From JBBREP01 sp963716525 (lineage in GTDB: Bacteria > Actinomycetota > Acidimicrobiia > IMCC26256 > PALSA-610), in assembly GCA_963716525.1 (NCBI GenBank), contig OY970315.1:1798001-1862000 (forward strand): a stretch of 64,000 nt of DNA. Reading direction: 5' to 3'. Made by a program: the position numbers and the translations under genes. Positions 8,743 through 16,889 of this stretch are shown one piece after another; positions within the stretch are counted from its first letter, which is position 1; every line of letters begins with the position of its first letter. The notes under the pieces are model-generated. The model saw nothing but the letters and a program-made list of their open reading frames with translations. It was not told where the DNA came from and did no database searches.

Positions 8743-9456
8743 TTATGCCGGTGTGCCTGCGGTCACGGCTTCACGGTTCGCGGTGGTCCATGGCGTGGCG
8801 GTGGTGGGTGGCGATGGGCGCGCGACCATGGCGATTCCTACCGCGAGTGCCCACAACGGGAGCAACGCGAGGGGCAAGAACGCGAAGCTCGCAAGCAACA
8901 GAACCGAGGCGGTGTAGCCGGTCGCGACGAGCCAGCCGGGCACCATTGTCGAGTGTCTGAGCGAGAGGCTTGTCGTGTACACGAAGGCTGCGGCGGTCAA
9001 GCCGCCGCCGACGAGGAAGGTCCCCGTGCCCACCTGTGCCAGCACGCGCTCGATATCCGCCGAGGGCACCGGGAATTTGTTCGGCGCGAACGTGACCGCA
9101 GCCGATACCGCGGCCTGCATGACGCCGGATGCCACGACGATGGTAGCGAGTATCACCCCGAACGCTCCCGCCAACGATGTGGCAAGGTCATTCGCGCCAC
9201 CCGCGTGCGCATGTCGAAGCAGCACGACCATGAACGCGACCAAGAGCAGGCCTGCGGCCACCGTCAAGTACATGCCCGTGATCTGTTGCGCACGATGACC
9301 GGAATCTTCGAACCAGGCTCTCCACTTCGCATCGCCGGCGTCGTTGTTCGGTGTGGCACCCAAGAGGGCTTCCGCAACCACCAGCAGCACGGCAAAAGCA
9401 ATACCTGCCGCGCCGGCCTACCTGATTTCTTGCCGTGCATGGCTTCCAAAGGCCAT
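8743..9456 (-). pseudogene. Multi-pass membrane protein interrupted by an amber codon
   Basis: A strong ribosome-binding site (GGAGG, six bases before ATG 9456) opens MAFGSHARQEIR, which runs into TAG at 9418-9420. The same frame continues directly as AGAAGIAFAVLLVVAEALLG, a good first membrane helix, and then for about 220 residues with four to five further helices. A GTG at 9390 could start a shorter protein but would cut the first helix in half and has no clear ribosome-binding site. The gene is therefore either inactivated by one base change, read through, or affected by a sequencing error. The family is not recognised. It lies between the two copies of the 81-bp repeat. Confidence 0.65.
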
Positions 9457-9645
9457 CCCGGGCCTCCTTCGCTGCTTGGGGTGCGCGAGAGGCGGCTGCA
9501 GCACTGTTGGGAACCTTCGTCGAGCGAAGTCGCCGAGCCGAAGGCACGCCTCAACGCGCGCGAAACTTTGCGCGTACCCGGCCAGCGCGGCTCTCAAACA
9601 GGGCCGGCGAGCGCGTAGCGGCTCAGTGTGAATGAGGGCAGCGGA

Positions 9646-9978
9646 CTACGCCGTGAGCCATGCAACGATGGCGATGACGACGGTCGTCGCGGCGATGACC
9701 GCTAGAAGTGTGCGCAGAACCCGGGTCTGTGCGGCCGGGAAGCGCTTTCCACGTCGACCGAATACGCCGATCGCCTCGATTGCGCCCTCATACGTGTACG
9801 GGCTCTCCCGAAACAGCCGCGCGTCGCTTGCGTGGACCTTGGGAAGGTGGGCCGCTCGTTTGCGGCGCCGTCTCCCCGCCCGTCCCACGCCCGAGAGGGT
9901 ACGCCCGAGCCGCCGCGTCAGTCTTGCTGAACCCGTTCGTGGCGGAGCAGACCGTGACGGCGAGCCCGGGATGATCAT
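9646..9978 (-). CDS. Small hypothetical protein with C-terminal membrane helix
   Basis: The convincing part is the C-terminal half: a soluble stretch (SPYTYEGAIEAIGVFGRRG) followed by a clean membrane helix (TLLAVIAATTVVIAIVAWL) two residues before the stop, so it could be tail-anchored. The first 50 or so residues are an Arg/Pro-rich stretch typical of chance reading in GC-rich DNA, so the true start is probably downstream of 9978. I do not recognise a family. Confidence 0.35.
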   Translation of the reverse strand: MIIPGSPSRSAPPRTGSARLTRRLGRTLSGVGRAGRRRRKRAAHLPKVHASDARLFRESPYTYEGAIEAIGVFGRRGKRFPAAQTRVLRTLLAVIAATTVVIAIVAWLTA

Positions 9979-10051
9979 GCCAACCCAATGTGACGATCAC
10001 ACGCTGCACTCATTGCTGTTGTGCGACAGATGTGGGTCGGCCCGTATGAGC
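9971..10051 (+). repeat. Imperfect 81-bp direct repeat, copy B
   Basis: Partner of copy A at 8575-8655, about 83% identical without gaps. The shared segment begins at ATGATCATGCC here and ends near GGCCCGTATGAGC. Read as protein, this copy gives CDDHTLHSLLLCDRCG, which has a possible zinc-ribbon Cys pattern that copy A lacks in part. Confidence 0.7.
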
Positions 10052-10131
10052 CGCGTGCGGTGTGGTTCGAAAGATGTCCGATGGCAACGAGAAGGAGGCG
10101 CCAGCATCCTCGATCACCGGAATATCTACAG

Positions 10132-10812
10132 TTATGCGTGGGGCTGGGGAGCGTGGTCGGCGAGTGCGAGGGCGAGAACGCGGTGGAGGCGGCGCGGCGC
10201 GTCCGCTGTCCGCAGTGGCGGCAGGAGCAGCGTGACGATTCCGAGGGTGACGGCTCCGCCGTCGTGTGATGCTCGGTCGCCGACCATGAGCAGTTCGTGT
10301 GGCGCGAGCGCGAGTGACTCAGCGGCGATGCGGAAGATCTCTGGTTCGGGTTTCTGCACGCCGTGCTCGAACGACAGCACGTATGAGTCGATGAAGCTGT
10401 CGAGACTTGCGGTAACGAACTCGGGTCGGAGATCGAAGTGAATGTCGGACACCACGGCGGTCGCGATTCCCTGGCGGTACAGGGCGTGCAGTGTGTCGGC
10501 GACGTCAGGGAAGAATGGGTGGTGTTCGGCCTCGAAATCAAGGCGGTACAGGACAGCAGCTAGTTCGTCGTCGAGCCCCGCCGCGCGAAACCAGAGCATT
10601 GTCGACTCGCGATGCCGCTCGGCTGAGCAGTCGATGTCGCGCTGTGTCTCGACCACTTCTGGATGGCGCGCCGCGACGTCGAGGGCGGCGACGACCGAGG
10701 TGATCTCGGACGGATCGCGGCCAAGGCGGGTCATCGCTTTGGTGACCCACCACTCGTCGGGCGGGTCCGCGACGAGGGTCCCACGCCAGTCGAACAGCAC
10801 TCCTCGTATCAC
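10132..10812 (-). CDS. HAD-family hydrolase-like protein
   Basis: A 226-residue haloacid-dehalogenase-superfamily protein. Motif I reads FDWRGTLV: the nucleophile Asp is present, but the usual second Asp two residues later is Arg. Motif II is VVSDIHFD, motif III has Lys in VQKPEPEIF, and motif IV is MVGDRASHDG. Loss of the second Asp, the acid/base of HAD phosphatases, suggests altered chemistry or a non-phosphatase member. The cap lies in the helical region after residue 20. It is transcribed divergently from a second HAD gene 94 bases away, so the two may share a control region. Confidence 0.75.
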   Translation of the reverse strand: MIRGVLFDWRGTLVADPPDEWWVTKAMTRLGRDPSEITSVVAALDVAARHPEVVETQRDIDCSAERHRESTMLWFRAAGLDDELAAVLYRLDFEAEHHPFFPDVADTLHALYRQGIATAVVSDIHFDLRPEFVTASLDSFIDSYVLSFEHGVQKPEPEIFRIAAESLALAPHELLMVGDRASHDGGAVTLGIVTLLLPPLRTADAPRRLHRVLALALADHAPQPHA

Positions 10813-10906
10813 CGGTTAAGCTTGCCGCATTCGGTCCGTCGTCCGCCGGTCCTTTCTGTGATCCGCGCGCTTGCCGGGAGTGTCCACCGCCAGGCATGGT
10901 CGGTGC

Positions 10907-11491
10907 GTGCCGATCGAGGTGTTGTTGTGGGATTTCGGCGACACGCTGGTCGATGAGCAGTGGATGCGCCGACCACCTGGCGAGTTTCCGAATTGGGCGG
11001 ATGCTTGGAACGAGGTGATGGAAACCTTCGCTGCCGACTGGGACGCCGGAAGCGCGACTGAGCAGGACGTCTTCGCCGAGATGAGCAGGAAGACCGGCTT
11101 GACGCCGGGCTTCGTCGAGGAGCATGCCGATGCCTGTTGTCGAGCGATCACGTTTCATCCGGTTGCATGGCGGACCGCATGCGATCGGCATCGGCCCCAA
11201 GCGCTGGTCACAGTGAACTGCGACCTCTTCGTTGAACGCGTCGCCGGTCGATACCGGCTCGCCGACCACTTCGACACGGTCGTCGTGTCCTGCCTCGAGG
11301 GCACGACCGACAAGACCGCGCTGTGTGATCTGGCACTCGAACGGCTTGGTTTCCGACGCGAGCGTGCCCGTGCACTACTGATCGACAACCGCCAAGACCT
11401 GGCCGAAGACTGGGAACGCAGCGGCGGCAGCGCACTTCAATACCGAGGCGACGACACCTTCACCGCGGACCTACAAGCGCTACTGAGCTAG
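10907..11491 (+). CDS. HAD-family hydrolase-like protein
   Basis: A 194-residue HAD-superfamily protein. Motif I is LWDFGDTLVD, in which the Asp normally two residues after the nucleophile is Gly. Motif II corresponds to LVTVNCDLF, motif III to the Lys in GTTDKTALCD, and motif IV to LLIDNRQDLAEDWE. I chose GTG 10907, where similarity begins with IEVLLWDF; TTG 10871 is the alternative. It diverges from the HAD gene at 10132-10812. The two differ in sequence, so they are not recent duplicates, yet both lack the standard DxD motif. Confidence 0.7.
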   Translation: MPIEVLLWDFGDTLVDEQWMRRPPGEFPNWADAWNEVMETFAADWDAGSATEQDVFAEMSRKTGLTPGFVEEHADACCRAITFHPVAWRTACDRHRPQALVTVNCDLFVERVAGRYRLADHFDTVVVSCLEGTTDKTALCDLALERLGFRRERARALLIDNRQDLAEDWERSGGSALQYRGDDTFTADLQALLS

Positions 11492-11542
11492 CGCGGACGG
11501 CGCGCCGCGCATCGCCGCGATCTTCTCGGATCGGCGAGCCGC

Positions 11543-11980
11543 TCAGGCGTCGGGATCGATCAGCGCGAGCCCGGTCTGCGGGTCGTCGCGCTTCTGCATC
11601 GTTCCGGGTGTCTCCGTGAGCACGATCTCGAGCGTCGGCCACACCGACGCGTTCATCAGGTGACCGCCGAGTGCGTGTCCGTCCCGCTGTGCGACGACGA
11701 CATGCGCGTGGACCGCCGGCTTGCCGTCGTTCACGGCGATGTCGCCGATGAGCGATACCACTTCGACCTGCTCACGAACGTTGTTGCGGCGATACGCCTT
11801 CGCGTCGGGATCGAACCAGCCCAGCGTCACGTCGCGGAACGTGCCGATCGCTTTGAAGCTCGCGGCCAACAACGAATGGTCACGCGTGAACCTCTCGAGC
11901 TCCTGCACGGGGTCATCGCCCTTGTCGCAGATCAGTACGTGCGTCGTCGCACCGTCGGCGACGAGTGTCTTTGATCGCAT
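11543..11980 (-). CDS. PPC (DUF296) domain protein
   Basis: A 145-residue stand-alone PPC domain, a small trimeric fold also found in plant AT-hook proteins. Visible hallmarks are FKAIGTFRDVTLGWFDPD, the central GDIAVNDGKPAVHAHVVV segment with conserved His residues, and GGHLMNASVWPTLEI. The start ATG 11980 is preceded by a strong AGGAGGAGAC. The function of bacterial PPC proteins is uncertain; metal or nucleotide binding has been suggested. It converges with the HAD gene ending at 11491. Intact. Confidence 0.8.
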   Translation of the reverse strand: MRSKTLVADGATTHVLICDKGDDPVQELERFTRDHSLLAASFKAIGTFRDVTLGWFDPDAKAYRRNNVREQVEVVSLIGDIAVNDGKPAVHAHVVVAQRDGHALGGHLMNASVWPTLEIVLTETPGTMQKRDDPQTGLALIDPDA

Positions 11981-12171
11981 GTCTCCTCCTCGGTCGGCCG
12001 GTTCCCGCCGGTGCGTTATGTGCGCTCGGGGTCATCGTTCCCACTGGAGCGAGAGAAATGCGTGTTCATGGCAGGACTGGCCTCGTGCCGATGCCTCCGA
12101 GCGTCATGCGTTGCGACTCGTGATCGTGGGTACTGCATGCAGAGGTGCTACTGGCGGCCAGGGAGACTTCG

Positions 12172-12735
12172 ATGGACATCTGTGACGTGATTCTCAACGA
12201 CCATCACGAGCAGCGGCGCATGTTCGCTCTTATGGACGGCGTTCCGTTAGACGAAGCGGAGACGCTCGGTGCAACCTGGGAACGGCTGGCGATACTGCTC
12301 GAGGTCCACGCCGCCGCCGAAGAGCAGTTCTTCTACCCGCAGCTGCTCGACGAGGGCGAAGGCACCGCCGCCGAAGGGAGCCCGAACAGCGAGACGAGGG
12401 ACGCCATCAAGGACCACAACGAGATCCGTGGCGCTATCCGTAAGGCGCGTGCGTGCGAGATCGGCTCGAACGAGTGGTGGCAGCACGTGCGCGATGCCCG
12501 CACGAAGAACAGCAACCACATGGGGGAAGAGGAGCGGGGTGCGCTCGCCGACCTCCGACGCCACGGCTCGATCGCGGAACGCGATCGCCTCGGTGTCGAG
12601 TTCGCCGCGTTCGAAGACACGAACGCGAGGGGATCGACACTCGCGACAAAGATCCCGAGGCGTACCTCGGGGCCAATTCATGACGCAACGATCAGTACGA
12701 GGGGTCGATCTGCCATGACTATCCGTGTGCGCTGA
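12172..12735 (+). CDS. Hemerythrin HHE cation-binding domain protein
   Basis: A helical di-iron-type protein of 187 residues. The His/Glu ligands lie in the expected places: DVILNDHHEQRRMF, LEVHAAAEEQFFYP, IKDHNEIRGAI and NSNHMGEEERGALADL. This is the pattern of HHE-domain proteins that bind iron and respond to oxygen or NO. I chose ATG 12172, preceded by GGGAG, over GTG 12145. The last 40 residues are polar and Arg/Thr-rich and may not be conserved. Its stop overlaps the convergent phosphotransferase gene by 17 bases. Confidence 0.8.
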   Translation: MDICDVILNDHHEQRRMFALMDGVPLDEAETLGATWERLAILLEVHAAAEEQFFYPQLLDEGEGTAAEGSPNSETRDAIKDHNEIRGAIRKARACEIGSNEWWQHVRDARTKNSNHMGEEERGALADLRRHGSIAERDRLGVEFAAFEDTNARGSTLATKIPRRTSGPIHDATISTRGRSAMTIRVR

Positions 12736-13817
12736 GCAGGGCCAAGGCGTCGAGGTCCGCGACGGCGGCGACCATCCGTTCGGTGTTCGCGATGGTGATC
12801 GCGGTGCCGTAGTTCTCGGGTGGCGTGATCAGCCAGCCGATGACGAGCCCCCAGATGACGGCTTGTCGGCACCATTCCCATGCTTCGTCGGTGGTTGGCG
12901 CATCGGTGACGCCGTGGTCGGAAAGTTCGGCGAGGTAGTGCTCGAGGAGCCGATGTTCCGCGCCGCGTCGGATCGTGATCGGCAGAGCGGTGCAGATGAG
13001 GTAGATCACGTCGTGGGCGAAGCAGCCGCGCACTTGGAGTTGCCAGTCGAGGAGTCCACCGGTGCCGTCCGGTAGGACGTACGTGTTTGCGATGTGGGTG
13101 TCGCCGTGCAAGAGCGTCTCGGGCGCGGTTGCGAGCAGTCTCCGAGAGGCGTTGAGCGCGGCCCAGAGCTCGTCGAGGTCCGCACCGAGGGGTGCGATGA
13201 GGTCTGCCTTGAACGGGTGACGGCGGATCTGGTCGCGAATGATCTCGAGTCCATGACGCTCGAAGATTCCTGACATCCCACCCCGGGTCGGGGTCGCGAT
13301 CCAGGCGAGGTCGCCGGTGAAGCGGTCCGAGCACCAGAACCGGGCGTGCAGTCGGGCAAGTTGCGTGAGAATGGCGGCGACATCTTCCGTAGTGACGCGT
13401 TGGGTGGCATCGGGGAACCGCGCGTGACGCGCGGTGAGGTCTTCGAGCAGGAGGCCGAACTGGTTCGTCGTGGGGTCGAATGCCGCGGCGTAGGCACGCG
13501 GTGTTTCGATGTCGAGCTGGGGACGGATCTCGTTGTAGAAGCGGACTTCGGTCTCATACATCTCCCCTGGCGCGTGGGGAGACACGAGCATCGTCTTGAG
13601 CACCATGCGGTCGGGGAGGCCACCATCGGAACCGGGTGCGTAGGTCAGGTCGAGCACAATCCGGTCGGCCGTCGAGGCGACGCCTTCGCCGCATCGCTTG
13701 ACGGACGCGAGCTTCACCGACGTGACCTCCACACCCGGGCGCCGGGTCGCGAGCCGCGCGAGTGAGCGCCCCGGGTGTCAGATCCTCGGGGCTGGCGGGG
13801 AACAGCGGCGCGGTCAT
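12719..13817 (-). CDS. APH-type phosphotransferase / kinase-like protein (frameshifted)
   Basis: Resembles the phosphotransferase/ecdysteroid-kinase-like branch of the APH fold. The Lys strand is in DRMVLKTML, the catalytic loop is LLHGDTHIANTYV and the Mg-binding Asp is in GLLDWQLQVRG. The long frame opens at 13732, but it lacks the usual N-terminal lead. That lead, MTAPLFPASPEDLTPGALTR, is present one frame away from ATG 13817. Removing one G near 13757 joins the two as ALTRALATRRPGVEVTSVKL. ATG 13817 also overlaps the stop of the SnoaL gene as ATGA, which supports this start. Substrate unknown. Confidence 0.75.
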
Positions 13818-14326
13818 CGTGCCAAGGTTGTTCGTACGAGGGCGGCAAAACGGCCGCCGGTCACGGAGTTGGTCTGTTCGCGTCGATGCGCGAAGCGCCA
13901 GCCGGACGGGGTGCGAATGTATGCATCGTGGTAGACGGCGCTGACGTCCATCAGCTCCTCGACGTCTTCCCACACGAGTCCATAACGCGCGAACACGTGC
14001 ACCGAGCCCGTCGCGGTATCGGGTCCGGTGAAGGAGATGCGCTGGGTCGACATGGAGTGCATCGACCATGAGAACATCGCCGACGCGACAGCCATCCAGG
14101 CCGCGACCTCGGCTGGCGCGCCCGCGATGCCGCCCGCGGACCGATAGTCGATGGTCGCGTCGGCCACGTACAGGGCTTCGAAGGCGGCCCACTCTCGGTC
14201 GTCGACCGAGTAGGCATATGCAATCGTGAGTTGCTCGATGCAGGCACGGTCTTCGAGTCGCAGATCCTCCACGGCGACAGCTTCGCGCCTCACCGAGGCC
14301 GCGTGGCCGGCTTGGGGCTGCACCAA
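13814..14326 (-). CDS. SnoaL-like (NTF2-fold) protein
   Basis: An NTF2-fold polyketide-cyclase/dehydratase-like protein. Recognisable parts are IEQLTIAYAYSVDDREW near the start, FEALYVADATIDYRSAGG, MHSMSTQRISFTG with the typical central His, and a C-terminal DAYIRTPSGWRFAHRREQ. The first 18 residues may be extra; GTG near 14272 (VEDLRLEDRACI) is an equally good start. Its TGA overlaps the ATG of the phosphotransferase, so the two are probably translated together. The family includes small-molecule isomerases and dehydratases; substrate unknown. Confidence 0.75.
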   Translation of the reverse strand: MVQPQAGHAASVRREAVAVEDLRLEDRACIEQLTIAYAYSVDDREWAAFEALYVADATIDYRSAGGIAGAPAEVAAWMAVASAMFSWSMHSMSTQRISFTGPDTATGSVHVFARYGLVWEDVEELMDVSAVYHDAYIRTPSGWRFAHRREQTNSVTGGRFAALVRTTLAR

Positions 14327-14334
14327 CGAGTCAC

Positions 14335-14481
14335 GGCCCGAGCCCGGGATTCTCGAACACGAAGTCCAACCCGAGCACAGGCGACAAGACCTTCACGATC
14401 ACGCTCCCCGGTCTCAACGCGACCGGCGTGACGATCATCCGCGCAACATGCACCGCCACCATCTACGCCGGGTGGACCTGA
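14335..14481 (+). pseudogene. 3' remnant of a surface-protein gene
   Basis: A short open stretch ending in TGA at 14479-14481 reads SNTKSNPSTGDKTFTITLPG, then LNATGVTIIRATCTATIYAG and WT. The Thr/Asn-rich beta-strand style matches secreted Ig-like proteins such as the one at the left end, and is unlike chance frames in this DNA, which are Arg/Pro/Ala-rich. There is no room for a full gene: the SnoaL gene occupies the sequence upstream. I read it as the tail of a gene cut off by a rearrangement. Confidence 0.4.
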
Positions 14482-14628
14482 GGATTGGCGACCAGTTCGT
14501 CTGCCTCGCAAAACCGCGTCAGCGGCTCGGCAACGCCGTTCGTGATGCGGCACGACACCCGGAGCGCCACGCCCTCTGAGGCACGACATCGACATAGTGT
14601 CCCCCTCCGCGACGACTCGGAGGTGGCA

Positions 14629-16032
14629 ATGTCCCGCATCACTCTGATCGGTGGCGGCGTGGTCGGATTGTGCACGTCGCTGCTGCTGGTTCGAGACGGC
14701 CACGATGTCACGGTGGTCGAGCGGGATCCTGCCCCGCCACCCAGTCCCGGCCAGGCGTGGGACGACTGGGAGCGGCGAAGCGTCAATCAGTTCCGGCTGT
14801 TGCATTTTTTTGCGCCTCGATTCCGATCGATCATCGAAGCCGAGATCCCGGAGGTCGCGACCGCGCTCGATGACGCCGGTGCGTTGCGCACGAATCCTCT
14901 GCGCGAGGCCCCAGCCGAGGTCACCGGTGGGTACCGCGATGACGACGCCAAATACGAGGCATTGACGGCCCGACGTCCGGTGGCGGAAGCGGCCATCGCG
15001 GGCGCAGTCGCGACGAACGGTCAGGTCGACGTGCATCGGGGCGTCGCGGTCAAGGGGCTCATCACCGGCGATGCCGGCGGTCGCCGACCGCACGTGGTTG
15101 GCGTCGTGACCGACGACGGCGAGGACCTCCGAGCGGATCTCGTGGTCGATTGCGGCGGGCGGCGTTCGGCGCTGCCGACGCTGTTGAGCGACATCGGCGC
15201 GCCGACACCCCCGGAAGCGCGCGCCGACTGCGGGTTTGTGTACTACGGCCGTCACTTCAAGTCGTCCGATGGTTCGCGGCCGTTCGCGTTCGGCCCATTG
15301 CTCATGGACTACGGAACGATCTCGACGCTCACGCTCCCCGCCGACAACGGCACGTGGGGTCTGGGCATCACCGTGAGCGCACGCGACAAAGCGATGAGGC
15401 GGCTTCAGGATGTAGCCGCATGGGAACGCGTCTTCAAGGCCCATCCTCTTGTCGCTCATTGGCTCGACGGCGAGCCGCTCAGTGACGACGTTGCCGTGAT
15501 GGCGAAGATCGAGGATCGCAAGCGCACGTTCACGGTCGACGGGGAGCCGGTCGCGACGGGCGTCGTGCCGCTCGGAGACGCATGGGCGTGCACGAACCCG
15601 TCGCTCGGGCGCGGCATCTCCATCAGCATGATCCACGCCGTCGCGTTGCGGGACCTGCTTCGCGACGGGCCGGATGAGCACGGCGATCTGGCGAGTACCT
15701 GGTACGCGGCGACGACCGAGAAGGTCGAGCCGTACGTCGACGGCACGATGCACTATGACGAGGCTCGGCTCGCGGAGGTCGACGCAGCGCTGCAAGGAGA
15801 GCAATTCGTGGCCGACGAGGAGTACGAGTTGACGCGGTCGTTGATCAATGCCGCAGGCAAGGATCCGGAGATGCTCAGAGCATCTGTCGATGTTGCTACG
15901 GTCCACGCCGCACCGACCGAGGTGATGGCCCGGCCCGGCGTGGGCCCGCGCGCGAAGGCCCTCGGCGGCGGCTGGCGCGACGAGCCGCTCCCAGGGCCCA
16001 GCCGCGACGAGCTGATCGCCCTGGTTTCCTGA
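14629..16032 (+). CDS. FAD-dependent oxidoreductase
   Basis: A 467-residue flavoprotein of the geranylgeranyl-reductase/halogenase-like group. It begins with a Rossmann motif, ITLIGGGVVGLCTSLLL, followed by a strand with VVERDPAPPP. The second FAD motif is VPLGDAWACTNPSLGRG (about residues 310-326), where GD contacts the ribityl chain. I chose ATG 14629, which has GGAGGTGG just upstream; an open frame extends further 5' but has no good site. The epoxide-hydrolase-like gene starts 10 bases after its stop, so a two-gene operon (oxygenation, then hydrolysis) is plausible. Substrate unknown. Confidence 0.8.
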   Translation: MSRITLIGGGVVGLCTSLLLVRDGHDVTVVERDPAPPPSPGQAWDDWERRSVNQFRLLHFFAPRFRSIIEAEIPEVATALDDAGALRTNPLREAPAEVTGGYRDDDAKYEALTARRPVAEAAIAGAVATNGQVDVHRGVAVKGLITGDAGGRRPHVVGVVTDDGEDLRADLVVDCGGRRSALPTLLSDIGAPTPPEARADCGFVYYGRHFKSSDGSRPFAFGPLLMDYGTISTLTLPADNGTWGLGITVSARDKAMRRLQDVAAWERVFKAHPLVAHWLDGEPLSDDVAVMAKIEDRKRTFTVDGEPVATGVVPLGDAWACTNPSLGRGISISMIHAVALRDLLRDGPDEHGDLASTWYAATTEKVEPYVDGTMHYDEARLAEVDAALQGEQFVADEEYELTRSLINAAGKDPEMLRASVDVATVHAAPTEVMARPGVGPRAKALGGGWRDEPLPGPSRDELIALVS

Positions 16033-16041
16033 GGAGGGCCC

Positions 16042-16853
16042 GTGCGAATCCCGGTCAATGGTGTCACGCTCGACGTGCACGTGGAAGGTGAGGGGCGGCC
16101 GGTCGTGCTGCTGCACGGCTTTCCCGACTCGAAGCGGTTGTGGGCGAAGCAGATCCCGGTGCTCGTCGAGGCCGGCTTCAAGGTCATCGTTCCCGACCAG
16201 CGCGGCTACGGCGCCAGTGAGAAGCCGGACGGTGTCGACCCTTATTCGATCGTCTTCCTCACCCTCGACGTGGTCGGCATCCTCGACCATCTCGAGATTC
16301 CGCGCGGCATGTGGTGGGGCACGACTGGGGCGCCGCTGTCGCCTGGGGAACCGCGGCGCTCGCATCCGACCGCGTCGACCATCTCGTCGCGATGTCAGTT
16401 GGCCACCCGACGGCGTTCGCCACGGCTGGTCTCGCCCAGCGCGAGAAGTCGTGGTACATGCTGCTGTTCAACTTCGAGGGCATCGCCGAGCAGTGGCTCA
16501 CGATGAACGGCTGGGCCAACTTCCGGGAGTGGTCGCAGCACCCCGACGCCGACGCGGTCATCGCCGACTTGGAACGTTCCGGATCGCTCACGCCCGGGCT
16601 TGCCTGGTACCGGGCGAACATCACGCCGGAGTCGTTCGTGTCTGGGCCGCTCGAGCTCCCACCCGTGCAGGCGCCGACGATGGGGATCTGGAGCACCCGC
16701 GACATCGCATTGCTCGAAGAGCAGATGACAGGCTCGGCGCAGCAGTGTGCCGGTGAATTTCGGTACGAGCGCGTCGACGGGGCCGGCCACTGGATGCAGT
16801 GGGAAGCGCCCGAGAGGGTCAACGAGCTCCTGCTCGACTTCCTGCCTCGCTGA
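16042..16853 (+). CDS. Alpha/beta hydrolase, epoxide-hydrolase-like (frameshifted)
   Basis: The GTG start is preceded by GAGGAGGG. The N-terminal half has LLHGFPDSKRLW (oxyanion HG) and VPDQRGYGASEKP, as in epoxide hydrolases and haloalkane dehalogenases. The frame breaks at about 16311. One missing G there would give GMVVGHDWGAAVAW, whose Asp is the nucleophile of this family. The rest continues one frame over, with the catalytic His in DGAGHWMQWEAPE, to the stop at 16853. Probably acts on a product of the upstream flavoprotein. Confidence 0.8.
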
Positions 16854-16889
16854 GCCGCTGCGGACCAGCCGGAAACCGACCGAGCAGCC

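Noticed and set aside
14290..16365. A 691-codon minus-strand open frame opposite the flavoprotein
   Set aside because: It is His/Asp/Arg-rich chance coding opposite a gene with FAD motifs and a good ribosome-binding site.
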